Below, in pieces: positions 53,344 through 64,000 of a DNA stretch of 64,000 nt. The stretch is taken from contig CAIPAH010000025.1 in the NCBI GenBank assembly GCA_903862955.1, positions 1-64,000 of the forward strand, in the 5' to 3' direction. The position numbers and the translations under genes are program-made. How positions within the stretch are numbered: position 1 is the first letter of the stretch; the number at the start of each line of letters is the position of its first letter. Under the pieces are notes generated by a model. It saw nothing but the letters and a program-made list of their open reading frames with translations. It searched no databases and had not been told where the DNA came from. The stretch is from an uncultured Opitutia bacterium (lineage in GTDB: Bacteria; Verrucomicrobiota; Verrucomicrobiia; Opitutales; Opitutaceae).

Positions 53344-54615
53344 TCAGATTTCCCAGCGGCGCAGCACCAGGCAGGCGTTGCTGCCGCCAAAGCCGCTGCT
53401 GTTCTTGAGCACCAGGCGCGGGGCTTGCGACACCGTGGTGCGCGGAAGGTTCAATCCCTCGCAGGCCGGATCGGGATTTTCCAGATTGGCGTTCCCGGGG
53501 ATGAAGCCTTCCGCGAGGCTGAGGGCGCAAAACGCGGTCTCCATGACCCCGGCCATCGAAAGGCCGTGCCCCGTCAGCGCCTTGGTGCTGCTCACCGGCG
53601 GCCGGGCGCCCACCGCGGTGAAGATCGCCTGCAGGGCGCGCGTCTCGGAGAGATCCCCGGTGGGCGTCGACGTGGCATGGGCATTCACATAATCAATTTC
53701 CCCCGGCGTGACCCCCGCCGAGTCCAGTGCCTGGCGCATTGCCCGGGCCAGGCCCTGGCCCTCGGGATGCGTGATGGCCACGCTGCTGCCGTCGGACGCC
53801 TGGCCCCAGCCCAGCACCTCGGCATAGATCGGCGCGCCGCGCGCCTGCGCCGCGCCCGCGTCTTCCAACATGAGCGCCACCGCCCCGCCCGTGCCGACAA
53901 AGCCGTCGCGGTCGCGATCAAACGGTCGCGAGGCCCGCGCGGGGTCGGGATTGCGCGACAGCGCCCGCATGCCGTGGAAGGTATAGATCGACTCCCATGA
54001 AAGGTCCTCCCCGCCAACCACGAGTACGCGGCGCTGGCGGCCCAGGGTGATCTCGTCGAACGCATAACCCAGCGCCTGCGTGGTCGAGGCACAGGCGGAG
54101 GCAAACCCGGCGACTGCGCCGCGGATGCCGTAATGCGCCGCCAGGTTGAAATTCAGGGTGCCGGCGATGCTGCTCACCACCGACATCGGCGCGATGCGTT
54201 CGCCGCGCGAATCATGAATCTGGTTGAGGTACTGCCGCATCAGGCGCGGCGAACCCGCCGAGCTGCAGAACAATCCCGTCTCGCCATCGGCCAGCACGGT
54301 CGCGGTCAGCCGGCCGTCGGCGATGACCTGCTCCATCGCGCAAAACGCGTGCAGCCCGTGCGGCGGCAACCCGCGCAGCACATCCTTCGGGATCGTGTAG
54401 CCCGCGGGCCAGCGCCAGCCGGCCCATTGCGGCGCGGTGGTGTCGAAGCCCTTGATCGTGCCGGCCACCTTCACCGGCAGTTCCGTGCCCGGCAGGAAAT
54501 CAAACCGCTCGATCCCCGGCCGGAGTTCTCGCAGGCTGCGGCTCACGGCCGCGCGGTCATTCCCAATGCTGGTGACGAATCCGGTCCCGGAAACGACCAC
54601 CCGTGCGGTGCGCAT
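53344..54615 (-). CDS. Beta-ketoacyl-ACP synthase (FabF/KAS II-like)
   Basis: 423-residue condensing enzyme with the Cys-His-His triad: C175 in FASACASTTQ, H313 in NAHATSTPTGD and H350 in TKALTGHGLSMAG, with K345. The C-terminal SSGFGGSNACLV is the usual final signature. It extends acyl chains on the carrier protein by decarboxylative condensation. It follows the ACP gene by 10 bp. Such a stand-alone KAS with its own ACP usually marks a specialised acyl pathway rather than primary fatty-acid synthesis (known pattern); its product is unknown here. Confidence 0.9.
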   Translation of the reverse strand: MRTARVVVSGTGFVTSIGNDRAAVSRSLRELRPGIERFDFLPGTELPVKVAGTIKGFDTTAPQWAGWRWPAGYTIPKDVLRGLPPHGLHAFCAMEQVIADGRLTATVLADGETGLFCSSAGSPRLMRQYLNQIHDSRGERIAPMSVVSSIAGTLNFNLAAHYGIRGAVAGFASACASTTQALGYAFDEITLGRQRRVLVVGGEDLSWESIYTFHGMRALSRNPDPARASRPFDRDRDGFVGTGGAVALMLEDAGAAQARGAPIYAEVLGWGQASDGSSVAITHPEGQGLARAMRQALDSAGVTPGEIDYVNAHATSTPTGDLSETRALQAIFTAVGARPPVSSTKALTGHGLSMAGVMETAFCALSLAEGFIPGNANLENPDPACEGLNLPRTTVSQAPRLVLKNSSGFGGSNACLVLRRWEI

Positions 54616-54625
54616 GGACGGCAGT

Positions 54626-55000
54626 TCAGGCCGTCACTTCCGCGTGGCCCAGGATGTGTCGCTGAAAATGTCCGCGCAAGTCGTCGAGGGTGGAGACCCT
54701 CGCCATTTCGTCATCCGCCAGCCTGATATTAAAAAGACTCTCCGCGAGAAACAGCGTGTCGACCATCGTGAGGGAATCGCAGCCGAGGTCCTCCACCAGC
54801 CGGGTGGTACCCGGCAGTTCGACCAGCGGTTGCGGCGGCGGCTGGGCCAGATAAAACTGCAGGACGCCCAGTACCACATGGTCGAGCCGGGTCGCTTCAC
54901 CGCTCTCGGCAAACGCCAGGTAGGATTCGGCGACCGCCGGGGGAAAGCCATTCAGTTTTTCACTGGCACTTAGTTGGGCCTCAGCAGGTGTGATCGTCAT
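54626..55000 (-). CDS. Acyl carrier protein
   Basis: 124-residue carrier protein. The phosphopantetheine attachment site is S76 in LGCDSLTMVD, followed by LAESLFNIRLADDEM. It is longer than the usual 75-90 residues because of an N-terminal extension of about 40 residues. It is the first gene of the ACP-ketosynthase-reductase-MFS cluster. A holo-ACP synthase gene is not in the window. Confidence 0.88.
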   Translation of the reverse strand: MTITPAEAQLSASEKLNGFPPAVAESYLAFAESGEATRLDHVVLGVLQFYLAQPPPQPLVELPGTTRLVEDLGCDSLTMVDTLFLAESLFNIRLADDEMARVSTLDDLRGHFQRHILGHAEVTA

Positions 55001-55123
55001 GGAAAGGTATTTCCTAACCCCGGGGAAAGGAAGAATCCGGCCATATTAAACAAAGCCGGCCGGCCCGTATGTCCGGCCCAATCGGAATCTCCTGTCAGGC
55101 AGCGCCTGACAGGACCCCGTGGC

Positions 55124-58576
<3,453 letters not shown>

Positions 58577-58631
58577 TCCATTCTTTCCGCCTTCCGCTCT
58601 TTCGCGTTTCCGCGATCAACTTCCTTTTCCC

Positions 58632-61127
58632 GTGTACACTGGTAGCGAAAAACTGGCCACCGCCAACATCACCGACATCATGCAGACGGCCTACATCGAG
58701 TATTCGATGTCGGTCATCATCTCGCGCGCCCTGCCCGACGCCCGCGATGGCCTCAAGCCCGTCCAGCGCCGCGTGCTCTACGCGATGCTGCGCGAGGGCC
58801 TCCTGCACAACCGGCCCTTCGACAAGTGCGCCGGCGTCGTCGGCGAGGTGCTGAAAAATTACCACCCCCACGGCGACTCCTCCGTCTACGATACGCTCGT
58901 CCGCCTCGCCCAGCCGTGGGTCATGCGCTACCCGCTCATCGACCCGCAGGGCAACTTCGGCTCCGTCGACGGCGATCCGCCCGCCGCCTACCGTTACACC
59001 GAAGCCCGCCTCCGCGACATCGCTGAAGACCTGTTGAAGGACATCGAGGAGGACACGGTCGACTTCGTCCCGAATTACAAGGAGTCCACCACCGAGCCCA
59101 CCGTCCTCCCGTCCGCCCTGCCCAACCTGCTGATGAACGGCTCGACCGGCATCGCCGTCGGCATGACGACCAACATCCCGCCGCACAACCTCGACGAGAT
59201 CATCGACGCCACCGCCGCCATCATCGACAACCCGCGCATCTCCCTCGACGACCTGTGCGAGATCGTGAAGGGCCCGGATTATCCCACCGGCGGCATCATC
59301 TCCGGCCGCGAGGGCATCCTCAGCTACCTCAAGACCGGCAAGGGCATCGTCCGCACCCGCGGCAAGGCCCACACCGAGGAGCTCAAGGGCGGCATGGAGC
59401 AGATCGTCATCACCGAGATCCCCTACAACGTTAACCGCAACACCCTCGTCCTCCGCATCGCCGAGCTCGTCGGCGAGAAGCAGATCGACGGCATCCGCGA
59501 CCTCCGCGACGAGTCCGACGAGAACACCCGCATCGTCGTCGAGCTGAAGCGCGGCGAACAGGCCAAGGTCGTCATCAACCAGCTTTTCCAGAAGACCGCC
59601 CTCGAGTCCTCCTTCGGCGTCACCCTGCTCGCGCTCGACAAGAAGCGCCCGAAGCAGATGAACATCAAGGAACTCATCGAGTGCTACATCGAGCACCGCC
59701 GCGATGTCGTCACGCGCCGCACGAAGTTCCGCCTCAAGGAGGCCGAGGACCGCGCCCACATCCTCGAGGGCTACATCATCGCCCTCGATAACCTCGATGA
59801 CTTCGTGAAGATCATCCGCGCCTCCGCCAACCGCGACGAGGCCAAGGTGCGGCTGATGGCGAAGTATCCGCTCTCCGAGCGCCAGACGGACGCCATCCTC
59901 GAGCTTCGCCTTTACCAGCTCACCGGTCTGGAGCGCGGCAAGATCGAGGCCGAATACCTCGCGTTGGAAAAACTCATCCTCGAGCTCCGCGCCATCCTCG
60001 AGTCCGAGGCCGTCCTCCTCGCCCTCATCAAGAAGGAGCTGCTCGAGATGAAGGCGAAATACACCTCGCCCCGCCGCACCGAGATCGTCGCCGCCGCCGG
60101 CGACTTCAAGATGGAGGACGTCGTCCCCAACGAGGGCTGCGTCATCACCGTCTCCCACCTCGGCTTCATCAAGCGCACCCGCGTCGCCGACTACCGCTCC
60201 CAGAAGCGCGGCGGCAAGGGCGTCATCGGCGCCGAGACCTACGACGAGGACTTCGTGGAGCATCTCTTCACCGCGTCCACGCACGACTACATCCTTTTTC
60301 TCACGAGTACCGGCCAGTGCCACGCGAAGAAGGTCTACGACGTCCCCGAGGGCACCCGCGCCTCGAAGGGCAAGTCCGTCGCGTCCTTCCTCCGCCTCGC
60401 CGACGGCGAGAAAATCGCCGCCATGCTCTGCATCAAGGACTTCGAGCCGGGCAAGTTCCTCGTCATGGTCACCCGCGCGGGCACCACCAAGAAGACCAGC
60501 CTCACCGACTACGCCAACACCACCCGCGAGGGCGGGCTCATCGGCATCAATCTCGAGCCCGGCGATGCCCTCGTCGGCTGCGTCCTCACCAACGGCCAGA
60601 ACGAGATCGTCCTCATCAGCCACAAGGGCCAGGCCGTGCGCTTCAACGAGGAAGACCTCCGCGACCAGGGCCGCGGCACCGTCGGCGTCACCGGCATGCG
60701 CTTCAAATACGACGGCGATTTCGTGAAGGCCATCGAGGTCTGCGACCCGGAGGCCCGCCTGCTCGTCGCCCGCGAGGACGGCATCGGCAAGCGCACCCCC
60801 TTCGAGGACTACCGCCTCACCAGCCGCGGCGGCTCCGGCGTCATCGCCATCGACCTCCCCGAGGACGGCTCCGTCAACGTCGCCGGCGCGCTCAGCGTCC
60901 ACGACACCGACGAGGTCATGCTCCTCACCGCCAAGGGCCAGAGCATCCGCACCCGCGTCGCCGAAATCCGGGAAACCGGCCGCGGCGCCAAGGGCGTGAA
61001 GCTCGTGACGCTCGCCGACGGCGACAAGCTCCTCGGCATCGCCCGCATCGTCGAGACCGAGGAGGAACAGATCGCCGAGACCGCCGAGGGCGGCGACGCC
61101 CCGCCTGCTGCGCCCGCGGCGCCCTGA
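58632..61127 (+). CDS. gyrA: DNA gyrase subunit A
   Basis: 831-residue DNA-cleaving subunit. The catalytic tyrosine is Y122 in [10 protein letters not shown], and numbering coincides with E. coli because of the matching N-terminal length. The GyrA box (QKRGGKG, near 530), which wraps DNA, marks this as gyrase rather than topoisomerase IV. The quinolone-resistance positions are S83 and D87 ([10 protein letters not shown]), the susceptible-type residues. The start is a GTG at 58632. It forms a gyrBA operon with an intrinsic terminator after it. Confidence 0.97.
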   Translation: MYTGSEKLATANITDIMQTAYIEYSMSVIISRALPDARDGLKPVQRRVLYAMLREGLLHNRPFDKCAGVVGEVLKNYHPHGDSSVYDTLVRLAQPWVMRYPLIDPQGNFGSVDGDPPAAYRYTEARLRDIAEDLLKDIEEDTVDFVPNYKESTTEPTVLPSALPNLLMNGSTGIAVGMTTNIPPHNLDEIIDATAAIIDNPRISLDDLCEIVKGPDYPTGGIISGREGILSYLKTGKGIVRTRGKAHTEELKGGMEQIVITEIPYNVNRNTLVLRIAELVGEKQIDGIRDLRDESDENTRIVVELKRGEQAKVVINQLFQKTALESSFGVTLLALDKKRPKQMNIKELIECYIEHRRDVVTRRTKFRLKEAEDRAHILEGYIIALDNLDDFVKIIRASANRDEAKVRLMAKYPLSERQTDAILELRLYQLTGLERGKIEAEYLALEKLILELRAILESEAVLLALIKKELLEMKAKYTSPRRTEIVAAAGDFKMEDVVPNEGCVITVSHLGFIKRTRVADYRSQKRGGKGVIGAETYDEDFVEHLFTASTHDYILFLTSTGQCHAKKVYDVPEGTRASKGKSVASFLRLADGEKIAAMLCIKDFEPGKFLVMVTRAGTTKKTSLTDYANTTREGGLIGINLEPGDALVGCVLTNGQNEIVLISHKGQAVRFNEEDLRDQGRGTVGVTGMRFKYDGDFVKAIEVCDPEARLLVAREDGIGKRTPFEDYRLTSRGGSGVIAIDLPEDGSVNVAGALSVHDTDEVMLLTAKGQSIRTRVAEIRETGRGAKGVKLVTLADGDKLLGIARIVETEEEQIAETAEGGDAPPAAPAAP

Positions 61128-61134
61128 CCTAGCC

Positions 61135-61165
61135 TTGTCATTCTTCGCTACGCTCAGAATGACAA
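61135..61165. repeat. Dispersed repeat TTGTCATTC..GAATGACAA
   Basis: A 9-bp perfect stem (61135-61143 with 61157-61165) with a 13-nt loop containing TTCGCTACGCTCA lies just after the gyrA stop. This exact kind of palindrome is a widespread intergenic repeat of several phyla. A true terminator follows it. Confidence 0.75.
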
Positions 61166-61172
61166 CCGGGTG

Positions 61173-61200
61173 AAAAAGGCCGCCGGTCGGCGGCCTTTTT
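61173..61200 (+). terminator. Intrinsic terminator of gyrBA
   Basis: A 12-bp perfect stem (AAAAAGGCCGCC with GGCGGCCTTTTT, GGTC loop) with A- and T-runs on both sides terminates gyrBA and is symmetric. It lies about 45 bp after the gyrA stop and 65 bp before the PTS gene. Confidence 0.95.
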
Positions 61201-61266
61201 CTTTCCACCCTTGCCAACGCTCCCCCGCGGGACTGACTTCACCAAAGGCTGTCTGAGCCTGCACCC

Positions 61267-61761
61267 ATGGCCGTCGGCAAAATCACCCCACTGCTCGATC
61301 CCGCCCGCATCGTCCTCCACCTGCAGAGCACGAAGCGCACCGCCGCCCTCAACGAGATCGCCCAGCTCCTCACCGTCCACCCGCTGGTGACCAACTTTGA
61401 CGGGTTCTACGCCGAGCTGCTCGCCCGCGACCGCCTCGACACCACCTGCCTCGGCAACGGCGTCGCGCTCCCCCACGCCCGGACCGAGCACGTCAAGGAG
61501 ATCGTCCTCGCCGTCGGCCGCAGCGACACCGGCATCGCCATGGACCAGGCCGGCGAGCTCGTCCGGCTTTTCTTCGTGCTCGGCACGCCGAAATCCAAGC
61601 CCGGCGACTACCTCGCCATCGTCAGCGCCCTCTGCCGGCTCCTCCGCGTTTCCGCCACGCGCGAGGCGCTGCTCGCGGCGGCGACGCCCGAGGATTTCAT
61701 CGGCGTCATCCGCACGGCCGAGGACAAGATCGCGCCGCCGGTCCCCGCCGCGCGCCCATGA
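61267..61761 (+). CDS. PTS EIIA domain protein (PtsN-like)
   Basis: 164-residue EIIA domain of the fructose/mannitol/nitrogen PTS family. The phosphorylatable histidine is H70 in LGNGVALPHART, with a second conserved histidine at 75. PtsN-type EIIA proteins serve regulatory roles, often on potassium or nitrogen metabolism. It overlaps the corA start by four bases, so it is coupled to magnesium transport. No partner EI or HPr is in the window. Confidence 0.88.
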   Translation: MAVGKITPLLDPARIVLHLQSTKRTAALNEIAQLLTVHPLVTNFDGFYAELLARDRLDTTCLGNGVALPHARTEHVKEIVLAVGRSDTGIAMDQAGELVRLFFVLGTPKSKPGDYLAIVSALCRLLRVSATREALLAAATPEDFIGVIRTAEDKIAPPVPAARP

Positions 61762-62732
61762 TCCGCTCCTTCGTCTTCAGCGACGGCAAGCTCGCCAGCC
61801 AGGACCTCGCGATCGAGGCCCTGCGGCTCGTGCGCGCCGACAAGGGGCTCATCCTCTGGATCGACCTCGACAACCCCACCGACGAGGAAATCAAGACCAT
61901 CCTCGAGGGCGTCTTCGAATTCCACCCGCTCACCATCGAGGACTGCGTCACCCCCAGCTCGCTGCCGAAAATCGAGGACTACGAGGATTACCTCTTCCTC
62001 GTCATGCACGCGGTGGATTTCTCGCGCACCGACAAGTTCGCCACCACCGAACTCGACCTGTTCATCGGCAAGGACTACCTCGTGACGTTCCACCGCGCGC
62101 CGCTCAAGTCCGTCCAGTCTGCCATCGAGCGCGTCACGAAGGGCGCCGGCTTCCTCGCCCGCGGACCCGACCGGCTCGCCCACACCGTGCTCGACCTGCT
62201 CGTCGACAACTATACCCCGATCATGAGTGAGCTCGCGGGCGAGCTGGAGGAGATCGAGGAAAGCGTGCTTGCCAAGGAATCTTCCTCCCAGGCCTTCATC
62301 GCCGAGATCCTCAAGGTCCGCGGCGACTTTTCCCAGCTCCGCGCCATCGCCGGCCCGCAACGCGACGTGATTGAGCGCCTCGCTCGCGGGGAAAACAAAC
62401 TCATCCGGCCCGTCATGCTGCCGTATTTCCGCGACCTCCGCGACAACCTGGTTCGCTTCGACGCCACCGCGGCAAGCTACCACGAGCGGCTCATGATGGC
62501 CTTCGACATTTTCCTCAACAAGGCCGCATTCGAGGCCAATGAGGGCATCAAGTTCCTCACCGCGCTCACCGCCGTCACCCTGCCCGCCGTCGTCGTCGGC
62601 GGCTGGTATGGCATGAACTTCGACCGCATGCCCGAGCTGCACTCGGCGCACGGCTACTTCTGGGCCTCGACCGGCACGATCATCGTGACATTCTTGATGG
62701 TCCTCTACCTGAAGAAGCGAAAGTGGTTCTGA
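61758..62732 (+). CDS. corA: Magnesium/cobalt transporter CorA
   Basis: 324-residue CorA. A cytoplasmic alpha/beta domain and long helix (about 170-265, DNYTPIMSELAGELEEIEES) lead into two C-terminal membrane segments; the selectivity motif GMN is near residue 287 (GGWYGMNFDRMPE), and the chain ends in basic KKRKWF. It forms a pentameric Mg2+ channel in the inner membrane. The ATG overlaps the PTS EIIA gene stop. Confidence 0.95.
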   Translation: MIRSFVFSDGKLASQDLAIEALRLVRADKGLILWIDLDNPTDEEIKTILEGVFEFHPLTIEDCVTPSSLPKIEDYEDYLFLVMHAVDFSRTDKFATTELDLFIGKDYLVTFHRAPLKSVQSAIERVTKGAGFLARGPDRLAHTVLDLLVDNYTPIMSELAGELEEIEESVLAKESSSQAFIAEILKVRGDFSQLRAIAGPQRDVIERLARGENKLIRPVMLPYFRDLRDNLVRFDATAASYHERLMMAFDIFLNKAAFEANEGIKFLTALTAVTLPAVVVGGWYGMNFDRMPELHSAHGYFWASTGTIIVTFLMVLYLKKRKWF

Positions 62733-62757
62733 GAGGGCCCGTGGCCCTGAAGATGGG

Positions 62758-62832
62758 AGCTAGGAGATGGCAGATTGGAGGCCAGCAGCTTCGCCGCGTT
62801 TGGCGTATTGCCCTATCTGCCATCTCCTATCT
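62758..62832. repeat. Inverted repeat between corA and M28 peptidase
   Basis: Arms at 62758-62775 and 62815-62832 (AGCTAGGAGATGGCAGAT and its complement) match in 17 of 18, with a 39-nt spacer. It is another intergenic palindrome unlike the others in the window. It ends 33 bp before the peptidase start and could end corA transcription. Confidence 0.7.
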
Positions 62833-62865
62833 GCTGTCTCCGCGGCGCTCCGCACCGCATGACTC

Positions 62866-64000
62866 ATGCGCGCAATTCTTCTCTTCACCGCCGCCCTCAC
62901 TCTCGCTCGCGTCGCCTCCGCCGCGCCGCTTCCGGTTGATCCCGCCACGGACACGGTCAACCGGATCTTCGCCGAGGCCCTCGCGCACGGGCAGGCTCAT
63001 GACCAGCTGCGCGCCCTCACGACGCTCCATCCCGGACGCCTCGCCGGGTCCAAATCCCTCGAAGACGCCGTGACGTGGGCCGCTCACGTGCTCGGCGGGA
63101 TGGAACTGACCCGCGTCTACCTGCAGGACGCCATGGTCCCCCACTGGGAACGCGGCGCCCCGGAGTCCGTGCAGCTGCTCGACGGCACGCGTTCCGTCCC
63201 GCTCGCCGCCACCGCCCTCGGCAATTCCGCCGCGACGCCCGAGGCCGGCCTCACGGCCAGCGTGGTCGAGGTGCGCACGCTCGATGAGGTTGCCAAGCTC
63301 GGCCGCGCCGGCGTCGCGGGCAAAATCGTTTTCTTCAACCGCCCGATGGACCCGACGCTCTTCAGCACGATGTCGGCCTACGGTGGCGCCGGCGATCAGC
63401 GCAATCAGGGCCCGGGCGTCGCGGCCAAATTCGGCGCCGTGGCCGACCTCTCGCGCTCGCTGACGCTCGCGCATGACGACGTCCCGCACACCGGCAACAG
63501 CACATTTCCGCCCGGCATTGCCGCCATCCCGGCCGCCGCGCTCAGCACCGCCGCCGCCGACCGGCTTTCCGCTGCGCTTCACGCCAACCCCACCGTCCGC
63601 GTTCACCTCGCAATCCACGCCCACACACTGCCCGACGCGCTCTCGCATAATGTCATCGGTGAAATCCGCGGCTCGGAATTTCCCAACGAAATCATCCTCG
63701 TCGGCGGCCACCTCGACAGCTGGGACATCGCCCCCGGCGCCCACGACGACGGCGCGGGCGTCGTACAATCCATCGAGGTGCTGCGCATCTTTCGCGCGCT
63801 GGGCCTCAAGCCCCGCCACACGCTCCGCTGCGTGCTGTTCGTCAACGAGGAGAACGGCCGCGGCGGCTCCACGGCCTATGTCACCGCCGCCAAGTCCGCC
63901 CCGGAACACCACATCTTCGCTGTCGAGAGCGACAACGGCGGCTTTGCCCCGACCGGTTTTAATGTCGGCAGTCCCCAGGACCCGGTAATTCACCAGCGTG
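62866..64000 (+). CDS. M28 family metallopeptidase, truncated by window end
   Basis: Partial gene: 378 codons are visible and the frame is open to the end. Signal peptide about 1-19 (ILLFTAALTLARVASAAPL). A protease-associated region follows (about 115-220), then the M28 catalytic core with metal ligands in GGHLDSWD (about 280-287), GAHDDGAG (about 291-298) and VNEENG (about 325-330). Such enzymes are secreted zinc aminopeptidases or carboxypeptidase Q-like. The ATG at 62866 gives a proper signal peptide. Confidence 0.9.
   Translation, partial: MRAILLFTAALTLARVASAAPLPVDPATDTVNRIFAEALAHGQAHDQLRALTTLHPGRLAGSKSLEDAVTWAAHVLGGMELTRVYLQDAMVPHWERGAPESVQLLDGTRSVPLAATALGNSAATPEAGLTASVVEVRTLDEVAKLGRAGVAGKIVFFNRPMDPTLFSTMSAYGGAGDQRNQGPGVAAKFGAVADLSRSLTLAHDDVPHTGNSTFPPGIAAIPAAALSTAAADRLSAALHANPTVRVHLAIHAHTLPDALSHNVIGEIRGSEFPNEIILVGGHLDSWDIAPGAHDDGAGVVQSIEVLRIFRALGLKPRHTLRCVLFVNEENGRGGSTAYVTAAKSAPEHHIFAVESDNGGFAPTGFNVGSPQDPVIHQR

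Overview
The window is 64 kb of GC-rich chromosomal DNA and looks like ordinary, dense core genome with a few accessory patches. The gene content suggests a Gram-negative bacterium of the Verrucomicrobiota, probably Opitutaceae-like. The evidence is three SusC-free TonB-dependent receptors, a lipobox lipoprotein, a pilMNO-secretin operon, two Gfo/Idh/MocA oxidoreductases, a DegT-type aminotransferase abutting a ceramidase-like protein, and many palindromic intergenic repeats. The taxonomic call is inference; there is no 16S rRNA in the window.

Layout. 1-6.0 kb: Gfo/Idh/MocA oxidoreductase (start out of frame), a DegT-aminotransferase/ceramidase-like operon, a phytanoyl-CoA dioxygenase-family enzyme and an AraC regulator, probably a small carbohydrate or amino-sugar locus. 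6.3-8.0 kb: sufU-sufS for Fe-S assembly, then an AT-rich patch with a small membrane protein. 8.7-10.7 kb: chrA and an MBL hydrolase. 10.9-12.5 kb: two PH-domain (bPH2) membrane proteins. 12.5-14.5 kb: LysM lipoprotein and a class I aminotransferase. 14.6-16.9 kb: arabinose-5-phosphate isomerase and a second Gfo/Idh/MocA protein. 16.9-20.4 kb: class I fumarase, YjbQ and class II fumarase. 20.5-23.1 kb: ECF sigma factor with a membrane partner, and a polyprenyl diphosphate synthase. 23.2-27.7 kb: pilM-N-O-(P)-Q operon.

28.3-34.5 kb: AddB-like and AddA-like nuclease/helicase followed by a 33-residue ribosomal-type basic protein. 34.6 kb: rpsT. 35-40.7 kb: two TonB-dependent receptors, one in an operon with a class A acid phosphatase. 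40.75-41.2 kb: RNase P RNA. 41.3-43.8 kb: methyltransferase, membrane protein, a 30-codon small ORF and a ClC channel whose 3' end carries a degenerate copy of the rnpB 5' region. 43.9-48.7 kb: TonB receptor-YfiR-histidine kinase module plus a NarL-type regulator. 49.1-55.0 kb: outer-membrane MipA protein, JmjC/cupin oxygenase, and an opposing acyl-carrier-protein/ketosynthase/reductase/MFS set that looks like a small biosynthetic cluster. 55.1-61.1 kb: zinc-ribbon coiled-coil protein, gyrB and gyrA. 61.3-64 kb: PTS IIA, CorA and a truncated M28 peptidase.

Genes within most operons are translationally coupled through 1-4 bp stop/start overlaps, and many start codons lack a Shine-Dalgarno sequence. 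Operon ends carry either clear intrinsic terminators or members of several unrelated palindromic repeat families. No tRNA, rRNA, IS transposase, phage gene or CRISPR array was seen. The points most worth a second look are the rnpB partial copy, the ACP/ketosynthase cluster, the nested palindrome at 6 kb, and the unannotated small ORFs.
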